NCBI RefSeq assembly: GCF_003675325.1
Contig: NZ_CP033073.1
Span: 6,014,001 to 6,078,000, forward strand
Reading direction: 5' to 3'
Length of the DNA: 64,000 nt
Source of the DNA: Streptomyces dangxiongensis
Lineage (GTDB): Bacteria; Actinomycetota; Actinomycetes; Streptomycetales; Streptomycetaceae
How positions within the stretch are numbered: position 1 is the first letter of the stretch; every line of letters begins with the position of its first letter. Positions 51,732-58,745 of this stretch are shown one piece after another. The notes under the pieces are model-generated. The model was not told the DNA's origin and did no database searches. It saw only the letters and a program-made list of their open reading frames with translations. The position numbers and the translations under genes are program-made.

Positions 51732-52882
51732 GCGGTACTCCCTTCCGGTGCCGCGAGGACGAGGCAGGTGTTGAAGCCGCCGAAGCCGAGGGTGAGGCTG
51801 ATGCCCAGGGAGCCGGTGACCTGGCGGCCGGCGCCGGCCGCCAGGGGCACGGTCAGCTCGGGCATGACGGCGCGGGTGTTCAGGACCGGGGGCACGCTGC
51901 CGTGGCGCAGCGCGAGGAGCAGGGCGATGGCCTCCAGCGCGCCGGTGGCGCCGAGGGTGTGGCCGAGGGCGGGCTTGGTGGCGAAGACGACCGGGTGCGG
52001 GGCGGTGCCGAAGACGGTGCCGTAACAGGCCGCCTCCGCCGTGTCGTTGGCGCGGGTCCCGGTGCCGTGGGCGTTGACCACCGCGATGTCGCCGGGGCCG
52101 GCCCCGGCCCGGGCCAGGGCGTGCCGGACGGCGAGGACCGCTCCGGCTCCGGTCTCGTCGGGGGCGGTCGGCCCGGTGCCGTCGTTGGAGGCGCCCCAGC
52201 CGGCCAGCTCGGCCAGGACGCGGGCGCCGCGGGCCGCGGCGGCGGCCGGGGTCTCCAGCAGCAGGAAGCCGGCGCCCTCGCCGAAGAGGGTGCCGTCGCG
52301 GCCGGTGTCGAAGGGGCGGACGGTGCCGGAGGCGGAGAGGGTGCCGAGCGCCTGGTGGCCGAGGAGCTTGCCCGCGGTCAGCAGGTCTATGCCGCCGCAC
52401 AGGCAGCGCTCGGCCTCACCGCGGGTGAGCAGGGCGGCCCCGGTCAGCACCGCGTCGGCGCCGGAGGAGCAGGCGGTGCTCACCGAGACGGACCGGGCCA
52501 CGCCGAGCTGCCGGGCGACCGCGGCGGTCAGGGCGTGCGGCGGGGTCTCGGCGGCGTCGTCGAGGTGGGGGCCGAGGCTGCTGCCGAGGACGAGTGCGTC
52601 GACGTCCCCGGCGGGGCAGCCGGCGTCGCGCAGGGCGGCGGACGCGGTGGTCACGGCGAGCCGGACCTGGCGCCGGGTCGGGGTGCGGTCCTGGCCGTCG
52701 TCCGTCAGCAGGGCGGCGGCGGGCGCGGGCAGCGGGCCGTCGTCCGGGAGGGGCCGTATTCCGCTGCGGCCGTCTCCCAGGTGCTGCCAGACCTCGTCGA
52801 GGCCGTCTCCGAGCGCTGTCGTCCAGCCCATTCCGGTGATGCGTACGGCCCGGTCGCGGTCGGTGACGCGGAAGCCCCCCAA
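51728..52882 (-). CDS. Beta-ketoacyl-ACP synthase II-like (FabF type)
   Basis: A 384-residue condensing enzyme with all catalytic residues: C138 in STACSSGAD, H272 in NAHGTGTRANDTAE and H308 in KPALGHTLGATGA, plus GFGGFN at the end. It is of the discrete type II (FabF/aromatic KS-alpha) kind rather than the modular kind of the other ketosynthase in the cluster. TTG 52882 was taken as start because GGGGG precedes it at five bases; no better start was seen. It leads the four-gene leftward operon and is coupled to the half-size ketosynthase-like protein, suggesting a KS/partner pair. Confidence 0.87.
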   Translation of the reverse strand: MGGFRVTDRDRAVRITGMGWTTALGDGLDEVWQHLGDGRSGIRPLPDDGPLPAPAAALLTDDGQDRTPTRRQVRLAVTTASAALRDAGCPAGDVDALVLGSSLGPHLDDAAETPPHALTAAVARQLGVARSVSVSTACSSGADAVLTGAALLTRGEAERCLCGGIDLLTAGKLLGHQALGTLSASGTVRPFDTGRDGTLFGEGAGFLLLETPAAAAARGARVLAELAGWGASNDGTGPTAPDETGAGAVLAVRHALARAGAGPGDIAVVNAHGTGTRANDTAEAACYGTVFGTAPHPVVFATKPALGHTLGATGALEAIALLLALRHGSVPPVLNTRAVMPELTVPLAAGAGRQVTGSLGISLTLGFGGFNTCLVLAAPEGSTA

Positions 52883-52944
52883 TTAATCCCCCAAGTGCTG
52901 TGAGAAATGCGCCGGTCCGAGCCCTGTATGGCCACGATCTGCCG

Positions 52945-52990
52945 ATCGGGATTTTATTTGCAATACGAAATCTTATGTTAAACGACGGGG
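52945..52990 (-). promoter_or_regulatory. A+T-rich control region of the ketosynthase operon
   Basis: The stretch around GATTTTATTTGCAATACGAA and TCTTATGTTAAACG is far richer in A+T than anything nearby. It lies about 60-110 bases upstream of the ketosynthase start. No consensus -35/-10 pair is clear. The rest of 52883-53150 shows no gene. Confidence 0.45.
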
Positions 52991-53150
52991 TTATGGGGTG
53001 GCAAGAGAAGTGGGCCGCGAGAGACTGACGGGCCGTCAGCAGCCCGTGTGTGCGTATCGATCGGGTAAAAGACCTCGCCGTCCGTGTGTGATGCGCGTAG
53101 ACAGTGCGTGACCTGGTACATCACTCTCATCCACCAGACCCGGAGAATTC

Positions 53151-53948
53151 ATGAGGAAGTCCCTCAAGGCGGCCGCCGCCGGCGCCGCCTGTGTCGTCGC
53201 CGGTGCGGCGCTCTACGGCGCGGGCGCGGCCACCGCCGGTCAGTCGACGGCGAACTCCACCCACGAGCCCTACAACATAGGCCTCTTGGTGAAGGACATC
53301 GACACGTACTACGGCACCGCCGCGGACAGCCAAGGCGTCTACCAGGCGTCCCCCGACAGCCCGTACGCCAAGGACCTGGCGCGCATCGACGCCGCCGCCA
53401 CGTCCGCCATCGACAAGGCCGCCCGCAAGGCGCACCACCGGGGCGAGAAGCCGGCCGTCGTCTTCGACATCGACGACACGCTGCTGCTCAGCCTCGACTA
53501 CGAGAAGCGCTACAACTACACGTACAACGGCACCACATGGGCCGACTACGTGAACCGCGCCGACCGCCCGGCCGTCTTCGGCAGCCCGGAGCTGGTGCGC
53601 TACGCCGCGTCCCGGGGTGTCGAGGTGTTCTACAACTCCGGTCTCAGCGAGGCCCAGCGCACCGCCGCCGTGCAGAACCTGAAGAAGGTCGGCGCCGATG
53701 TGAACCTCGACGCCGACCACATGTTCCTCAAGGACAAGGCCGCTCCGCCGGCCTATCTGAAGGACTGCGCCACCCCGGGCACCTGGACCTGCACGACCGT
53801 GCAGTACAAGGCGGGCACCCGCAGGCACATCGAGAAGGACCTCGGGTACGAGATCATCGCCAACTTCGGCGACCAGTACTCGGACCTGGACGGCGGGTAC
53901 GCGGACCGCACCTACAAGCTGCCGAACCCGACGTACTTCGTCTCCTGA
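53151..53948 (+). CDS. Secreted HAD-family acid phosphatase (class B/IIIB type)
   Basis: A 265-residue protein with a Sec signal (MRKSLKAAAAGAACVVAGAA ... ATAG) and a HAD phosphatase fold: nucleophile pair D106/D108 in VVFDIDDTLLLS, the threonine/serine motif in VFYNSGLSE (~162-170), lysine in FLKDKAA and the acidic end ANFGDQYSDLDGG. Such enzymes release phosphate from nucleotides or sugar phosphates outside the cell. ATG 53151 has CGGAG upstream. It lies beyond the biosynthetic cluster and is transcribed away from it; no functional link is evident. Confidence 0.88.
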   Translation: MRKSLKAAAAGAACVVAGAALYGAGAATAGQSTANSTHEPYNIGLLVKDIDTYYGTAADSQGVYQASPDSPYAKDLARIDAAATSAIDKAARKAHHRGEKPAVVFDIDDTLLLSLDYEKRYNYTYNGTTWADYVNRADRPAVFGSPELVRYAASRGVEVFYNSGLSEAQRTAAVQNLKKVGADVNLDADHMFLKDKAAPPAYLKDCATPGTWTCTTVQYKAGTRRHIEKDLGYEIIANFGDQYSDLDGGYADRTYKLPNPTYFVS

Positions 53949-54075
53949 CGGGTCGTCCCCCGTCCGCTCGGCGGTAGGTCCTGAGCAGCCTTTCGTACTC
54001 GGCTCCCGTCACCGGCAGCACCGTGCCGTGGCGGGGGCCGGCGGGCGGCTCGCAGCCGGTGGACGGGGGCCCGGC

Positions 54076-54930
54076 TCAGGAGCCGCCGTCGCCGTCGCGG
54101 TGCGGGGCGAAGTCACCGGCCACGGCGTGGCCGTGGCCGTCCGCCGTGCCCGTCATGGTGTACGAGTCGTCCTTGGCGTCCCGGCCGCCGCGCGCGTGGT
54201 CGTACTGCCCCGCGAACACCCACCGGCCCGCCGGCACCGTACGGCCCGCCTTCAGGGTCCAGGTGTAGACGAGGAAACCGTCCCGCTCCTCGACGCTCTG
54301 GCTGAAGTCCGCCTCGGGAAGGGAGCGCCAGGCGCCCGTGGACGTCACCCCGCCGGTCTGCGCGACCTTCAGCCGGACGGTGAGGGCGGTGAGCGGCTCC
54401 GTCGTCCTCAGGGTCAGATTGCTCTGGGCCCAGAAGTCGTTGCTGTGGGCGTCCACGGAACCGTCCGACCACAGCGGGCCGTCCTGCTCGGCGCGCGCCG
54501 CCGGCGGCCGGGCCGGGGCGGTGGCGCCCGGCATGCGGGAAGGGGGCGGCGCCGGCGTGCGGGACGGCCCGGTGCCGTGCCCGCCGGGCGTCGGGCGCGC
54601 CGGGGCGGAGGGCCGGGCCGGCGCGTCCGGGGACGGGGTGGGCGTGGCGGACGGCGACGCGGCCACGGTCCGCCGCACCGGCGGTTCGTCCTTCACCGCG
54701 GACGCCACCGCGTACCCGCCGACCGCGAGCACCCCGGCCACCGCGGCGGTGGCGGCGGCCACCCGGAACCAGCCGGACGCCGGCGGCCGTCCGGCCCGGT
54801 GGCCGGACCGGGACGGCGCGGCCATGCCCCGCTCCATGCGCGCCAGGATGCGCGCGCGGTCGGGCTCGTGGGCCCCGGCCGCCTCGTGCAGCCGGGCGCG
54901 CAGCTCGTCGTGCACGTCCTGCTGCCTCAT
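54076..54930 (-). CDS. Membrane-anchored anti-sigma-like protein
   Basis: A 284-residue protein encoded four bases inside the sigma-factor gene's end (ATGA). Residues 1-50 are a short cytoplasmic, helix-rich part (HDELRARLHEAAGAHEPDRARILARME), residues ~55-80 are a single membrane helix (VAAATAAVAGVLAVGGYAVAS), residues ~90-150 are a Pro/Ala/Ser stalk, and the last ~130 residues are an extracellular beta-sandwich of cellulose-binding-like type (SNLTLRTTEPLTALTVRLKV). This is the layout of partners of SigE-family sigma factors in Streptomyces. It likely holds the sigma factor at the membrane and senses the wall or a carbohydrate; inference. Confidence 0.75.
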   Translation of the reverse strand: MRQQDVHDELRARLHEAAGAHEPDRARILARMERGMAAPSRSGHRAGRPPASGWFRVAAATAAVAGVLAVGGYAVASAVKDEPPVRRTVAASPSATPTPSPDAPARPSAPARPTPGGHGTGPSRTPAPPPSRMPGATAPARPPAARAEQDGPLWSDGSVDAHSNDFWAQSNLTLRTTEPLTALTVRLKVAQTGGVTSTGAWRSLPEADFSQSVEERDGFLVYTWTLKAGRTVPAGRWVFAGQYDHARGGRDAKDDSYTMTGTADGHGHAVAGDFAPHRDGDGGS

Positions 54931-55496
54931 CGGTTCCTTCCTCCGCTCTCGCCGCCCCGGACCGCCATCGCCGCGTGCACCCGCCGCGGATCGTGCCGCG
55001 GGCCGAGCAGCCGCTGGAGTTCGGCCATGCCCTTGGACGTCTGGCTCTTCACCGTACCCACCGACACCCCGAGCGCCAGCGCGGTGTCCTTCTCCGACAG
55101 GTCGAAGGCGTGCCGCAGCACCACGCACGCCCGTTTCCGGAACGGCAGCCTGCGCAGCGCCTCCTGGACGTCCACCGCACCGGCGACGTCCGGTCCGTCG
55201 GTGCGCTCCTCGCCGCGCGACCAGAAGAGCGCCATCCGCCGCCGCTCGCGCACCGCGCTGCGGATCCGGGTGCGGGCCAGGTTGGCGACCACGCCCCGGG
55301 CGTACGCGGCCGGATGGTCGGCCGCCCGCACCCGGTCCCAGCGGTGCCACAGCGCCAGCAGCGCGTCCGCCGCGAGGTCGTCCGCGGCGTCCGCCTCGCC
55401 GGTCAGCAGATGCGCGAGCCGGGCGAGTTCGGCGTAGTGCCGTTCGAAGAAGGCATGGAACTCCACGGAGGCGGCGTCGTCCACGACTGTGCCCAC
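54927..55496 (-). CDS. SigE-family extracytoplasmic-function sigma factor
   Basis: A 189-residue ECF sigma factor. Region 2 is EFHAFFERHYAELARLAHLLTG ... LAADALLALWHRWDRV (~12-55) and region 4 is ALRRLPFRKRACVVLRHAFD then LSEKDTALALGVSVGTVKSQTSKGMAEL (~113-160), whose helix-turn-helix contacts the -35 element. It directs RNA polymerase to a small regulon. GTG 55496 has AAGAGG upstream. It is co-translated with the anti-sigma-like membrane protein, and an inverted repeat upstream (55528-55543) may be its control site. Confidence 0.92.
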   Translation of the reverse strand: MGTVVDDAASVEFHAFFERHYAELARLAHLLTGEADAADDLAADALLALWHRWDRVRAADHPAAYARGVVANLARTRIRSAVRERRRMALFWSRGEERTDGPDVAGAVDVQEALRRLPFRKRACVVLRHAFDLSEKDTALALGVSVGTVKSQTSKGMAELQRLLGPRHDPRRVHAAMAVRGGESGGRNR

Positions 55497-55527
55497 GGGT
55501 GACCTCTTCTCGGTGCGGCTCTGTGAG

Positions 55528-55543
55528 TGTCATGTGAATGACA
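55528..55543. promoter_or_regulatory. Inverted repeat upstream of the sigma-factor gene
   Basis: TGTCAT-GTGA-ATGACA is a perfect 6-bp dyad with a 4-base spacer, 32 bases before GTG 55496. A dimeric regulator could bind it. ECF autoregulatory boxes were not recognised. Confidence 0.45.
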
Positions 55544-55703
55544 TGCGAGGGTCCGGAGGAGCGCCCGGACGGAGATCCGGAAGCGTAGCAGTGATCGTTT
55601 CGCGTTCTTGTGCGGGGGGCCGGACGCCATGTGGCCGGCCGAACCCGACTGTGGCACACCGAGACCCCCCCGCACGAGGGGGCGAACGCACCGCGCGGAC
55701 CGC

Positions 55704-57158
55704 CTACTTCAGCGCCGCCCGCATCATCGCCCGCGCGACCGGCGCCGCCAGCCCGTTGCCGCTGACCTCCGAGCGCGCCGCGTCCGACTGCTCGACCATC
55801 ACCGCGACGGCGACCTCCTTGCCGTCGCTGTCGGACCTGCCGTACGAGGTGAACCAGGCGTACGGCGTCTTGCTGTTGTTCTCGCCGTGCTGGGCGGTAC
55901 CGGTCTTGCCGCCGACGGTCACCCCGTCGATCAGCGCGTTCGTGCCGGTGCCCTCCTTCACCACCGTCTCCATCGCCGACCGGAGCTGCTCGGCGGTGGC
56001 GGGGCTGAGGACCTCCTCGGTGCCGGCGTCTTTGTCGTAGTCCTTCACCACATCACCGCCGCTGTCGGTGGTCCGCGACACCATGTGCGGCGAGACCAGC
56101 TTGCCGCCGTTGGCGATGGTCGCGGACACCATGGCCATCTGGAGAGGAGTGGCGGTGACGTCGAACTGGCCGATGCCGGACAGCGCCGTCTGCGCCTTGT
56201 CCATCCCGGAGGGATAGACGCTGGCATAGGCCCGTACCGGCACGTCCCGCCGGTCGTCGTCGAAGCCGAACTTCTCGGCCATGGCCCGCACCTTGTCCTG
56301 CCCGAGCCGGACGGCCATGTGGCCGAAGACGTTGTTGCAGGAGTACTGGAGGGCGACACGGATGGAGGCGTTCCGGCACGGAGCCGACCTGTTCTCGTTC
56401 GCCAGTACCCGCACCGTGCCCGGCAGCGTGTAGGGGTCGGGGCTGTCGGTGTGCTCGTCCACGTTCCGGTACAGCCCGTCCTCCAGCGAGGCGGCGGCCA
56501 CGACCAGCTTGAACGTCGAGCCCGGCGGCAGCGGCTGGCGCAGCGCGCGGTTGGTGAGCGGCTTCTCCTTGTCCGCCGTGAGCCGCTTCCAGGCGGCGCC
56601 GGCGGTGTTTGCGTCGGTGAGGGCGGAGGGATCGTACGACGGCGTCGAGACGACGGCGAGGATCCTGCCGGTCCTCGGGTCGAGCGCGACGGCCGCGCCC
56701 TTGTTGTCACCGAGCGCGCGGTAGGCGGCCTTCTGCACGGCCGGGTCGATCGTCGTGATGACGTCGCCCGGATCGGCGCGCTCCCCGGTGACCGTGTCCA
56801 GCACGGTCTTGAGCTGGTTGTCGGTGCCGTTGAGCAGGTCGTGGTAGACGCCCTCCAGTTGGGTGGGGGCGTAGGCCTGTGAGGCGTAGCCCGTCACCGC
56901 CGCGTAGAGCCTGCCGTCCGTGTACGTCCGCCTGTACGCGAGGTCGCTTCCCTTCGTCCGGGCCGAACCGGTGATCGCGTTCCCGGCCACGATGATGTTC
57001 CCCAGGGGCCGCGAGTACGTCTCGATCGCGTTCCGCCGGTTGTCGTTGTCGTCCGCGAGGGCCTTGCCGTCGTAGAACTGCACCCAGGTCGCCCTGACCA
57101 GCAGAGCGAGCACGAGCAGCAGCGCGAAGACGGACGCCCGCCTGATCGTTGTGTTCAT
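55704..57158 (-). CDS. Class B penicillin-binding protein (PbpA-like)
   Basis: A 484-residue transpeptidase with one N-terminal membrane anchor (RRASVFALLLVLALLVRATWVQ). The pedestal domain (NRRNAIETYSRPLGNIIVAG) is followed by the penicillin-binding fold with SxxK in GSTFKLV (nucleophile serine), SxN in YSCNN and KTG in VGGKTGTAQ. It cross-links peptidoglycan at the outer face of the membrane. Length and sequence style match actinobacterial PbpA; the gene is not beside ftsW or a protein kinase here, so it is likely an accessory paralogue rather than the ftsW-linked copy. ATG 57158 was used. Single transcription unit. Confidence 0.92.
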   Translation of the reverse strand: MNTTIRRASVFALLLVLALLVRATWVQFYDGKALADDNDNRRNAIETYSRPLGNIIVAGNAITGSARTKGSDLAYRRTYTDGRLYAAVTGYASQAYAPTQLEGVYHDLLNGTDNQLKTVLDTVTGERADPGDVITTIDPAVQKAAYRALGDNKGAAVALDPRTGRILAVVSTPSYDPSALTDANTAGAAWKRLTADKEKPLTNRALRQPLPPGSTFKLVVAAASLEDGLYRNVDEHTDSPDPYTLPGTVRVLANENRSAPCRNASIRVALQYSCNNVFGHMAVRLGQDKVRAMAEKFGFDDDRRDVPVRAYASVYPSGMDKAQTALSGIGQFDVTATPLQMAMVSATIANGGKLVSPHMVSRTTDSGGDVVKDYDKDAGTEEVLSPATAEQLRSAMETVVKEGTGTNALIDGVTVGGKTGTAQHGENNSKTPYAWFTSYGRSDSDGKEVAVAVMVEQSDAARSEVSGNGLAAPVARAMMRAALK

Positions 57159-57273
57159 CCCGCCCGGAAGACGAGCGGGGCGGGGCAATCGTTCCCGTAC
57201 GCCCCCTTTTCTCATGCCCCGTTCATCCTGGAAGGCCGGTTCCTGCATGTCCTCCCCGGTCCCTCGCCCCGCT

Positions 57274-57305
57274 CAGTCCCCCAGTCCCCCAGTCCCTCAG
57301 TCCCC
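57274..57305. repeat. Four tandem CAGTCCCC units at the GNAT gene end
   Basis: CAGTCCCC is repeated four times (third copy CAGTCCCT) and runs through the stop codon of the GNAT gene. The repeats are a simple-sequence tract; slippage there could alter the protein's end. Confidence 0.7.
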
Positions 57306-57767
57306 CAGGACGAGGACGACCTCCTCGATCTCATGGCCCCGCGCGTTCGCGAACCCCTGGGCTCGGGCCGTCTCCCGGAAGCCGCACTTCGCCAGCACCC
57401 GCAGGGAGCCGGCGTTGTCGGCCGCGGCCCGCGCGTACAGCGGCCGTTCGGGCACCTCGGCGAGCAGCGCCCGCAGGGCCGCCGTCGCCAGTCCCCGGCC
57501 CCAGTCGGAGCGGTCGATCCAGTACGTCACCTCGCGCCCGCCCGGCTCGCCGTAGACGGCCGCGCTGCCGGCCACCCGCCCGTCGGCGAGCACCGTGCGG
57601 GACACGGCGTCGGACGCCCGCAGCCGCTGCCACCAGGCGTCGAAGGCGGCCCGGTCGCCCTGGACGTCGAGGCCGAAGGCGGCCATCCGGAGGGACTCCG
57701 GGTCGGTCATCTGCCGGAAGAACACCGGCAGGTCGTCGTCCTCGACAGCGCGCAGCACGATCTCCAT
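57297..57767 (-). CDS. GNAT-family N-acetyltransferase
   Basis: A 156-residue acetyltransferase of the RimJ/RimL-like branch: EIVLRAVEDDDLPVFFRQMT at the start, the acetyl-CoA loop WIDRSDWGRGLATAALRALL (~83-102) with the R/Q-x-x-G-x-A pattern, and AADNAGSLRVLAKCGFRE (~110-127), typical of the family's end. It acetylates an amine on a small molecule or protein; substrate unknown. It lies between the penicillin-binding protein and the iclR gene, in the same direction as both but with its own start. Its stop codon falls within the CAGTCCCC repeats. Confidence 0.88.
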   Translation of the reverse strand: MEIVLRAVEDDDLPVFFRQMTDPESLRMAAFGLDVQGDRAAFDAWWQRLRASDAVSRTVLADGRVAGSAAVYGEPGGREVTYWIDRSDWGRGLATAALRALLAEVPERPLYARAAADNAGSLRVLAKCGFRETARAQGFANARGHEIEEVVLVLGD

Positions 57768-57843
57768 GGGGCCCGAGCCTACGACCCCGCGGGCGCCCGG
57801 GGCCGACGGACGCGGCGGGGGCCCCGGCTCGTGGTGTCGGGGC

Positions 57844-58614
57844 TCAGAGCCTGCGGGTCGCCAGCGTCAGCCGGTCCCGCGCGTCGAACAGCGCGTCCTT
57901 GATCAGTTGTTCGTGGGCGGGGGTCAGCCGGGCCACCGGCACCGAGCAGCTCATGGCGTCCCGCGCCGGGGTGCGGTACGGGATCGCCACGCCGAAGCAG
58001 CGCAGGCCCAGCGTGTTCTCCTCGCGGTCGACCGCGAAGCCCTGCTCCCGCACCTGGTGCAGCTCCTCGATGAGCTTCTCCCGGTCGGTGATGGTGTGTT
58101 CGGTGAGCGCGGGCAGCGTCTGCGGCAGCAGGGCGCGGACCTGCTCGTCGGTGCAGGTGGCGAGGATGGCCTTGCCCAGGGAGGTGGAGTGGGCGGGCAG
58201 CCGGCGGCCGACGCGGGTGAACGGGCGCAGGTAGTGCTGGGACTGGCGGGTGGCGAGGTAGACGACGTTGGTGCCGTCGAGCCGGGCCAGGTGGATGGTC
58301 TCCGTGGTGTCGTCGGAGAGCCGGTCCAGGGTCGGGCGGGCGGCGGCCACCACCTCGTCGCCGTCGATGTACGACGTGCCGACCAGCAGCGCGCGCACCC
58401 CGATGCCGTACCGCGTGCCCGTCGCGTCGGTCTCCACCCAGCCCAGCTCCACGAGTGTGCGCAGCAGCATGTACAGGCTGGACTTGGGGTACCCCACCGC
58501 CTCCTGGACGGCCGCGAGGGAGTGCATACCGGGCTTGCCGGCGAAGTACTCCAGCAGTTCGACCGTCCGTACCGCGGATTTGACCTGCGCCCCGCCTGTC
58601 TCGCCAGCCGACAT
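57844..58614 (-). CDS. IclR-family transcriptional regulator
   Basis: A 256-residue regulator with an N-terminal winged helix (KSAVRTVELLEYFAGKPGMH, then VQEAVGYPKSSLYMLLRTLVELGWVE at ~36-61) and the C-terminal IclR effector domain (GVRALLVGTSYIDGDEV, AHSTSLGKAILA, EENTLGLRCFGVAIPYR). ATG 58614 has GAAGGGG nine bases upstream. It is divergent from the semialdehyde dehydrogenase gene. A dyad overlapping its own likely -10 box (TATACT on this strand) suggests that it represses itself and the dehydrogenase. Its effector is probably a sugar-acid intermediate. Confidence 0.92.
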   Translation of the reverse strand: MSAGETGGAQVKSAVRTVELLEYFAGKPGMHSLAAVQEAVGYPKSSLYMLLRTLVELGWVETDATGTRYGIGVRALLVGTSYIDGDEVVAAARPTLDRLSDDTTETIHLARLDGTNVVYLATRQSQHYLRPFTRVGRRLPAHSTSLGKAILATCTDEQVRALLPQTLPALTEHTITDREKLIEELHQVREQGFAVDREENTLGLRCFGVAIPYRTPARDAMSCSVPVARLTPAHEQLIKDALFDARDRLTLATRRL

Positions 58615-58679
58615 CGCGCTTGACCCCTTCAATCGCCGGGAAATAGTCTCCGAGCAGCGTATTCATCATCAGAGACAGT

Positions 58680-58695
58680 GTTCAGTATATCGAAC
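58680..58695. promoter_or_regulatory. Candidate IclR operator
   Basis: GTTCAGTATATCGAAC is a dyad (GTTC-N8-GAAC) between the divergent iclR and dehydrogenase genes. It contains the minus-strand -10-like box TATACT. A similar sequence precedes kdgD (12429-12444). Confidence 0.6.
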
Positions 58696-58745
58696 GCGGC
58701 TGATGGTTGACCCAGTATTGCGGCCTTAACTGGAGGGACCCCGCG

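Larger units (their letters stand above)
32653..52882. other. NRPS/PKS hybrid biosynthetic gene cluster
   Basis: Seventeen genes in three operons (minus 43328-32653, plus 44028-48907, minus 52882-49073), almost all overlapping or spaced by a few bases. The predicted tools are a Cys-type adenylation enzyme with built-in methyltransferase, a C-A-PCP module, two free carrier proteins, two ketosynthases and a half-size relative, an AMP-ligase, a type II thioesterase, and a methyltransferase/cupin/aminotransferase/heme-dioxygenase set like MarI/MarH/MarG/MarE of maremycin synthesis. Edges are given by the convergent terminator at 32604 and the unrelated secreted phosphatase at 53151. No regulator, transporter, MbtH or PPTase gene is inside. 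Confidence 0.85.

Noticed and set aside
53949..54075. Possible short coding piece on the minus strand (reads HGTVLPVTGAEYERLLRTYR)
   Set aside because: It looks protein-like but has no convincing start, no stop before it runs into the phosphatase gene, and no recognised family; left unannotated.
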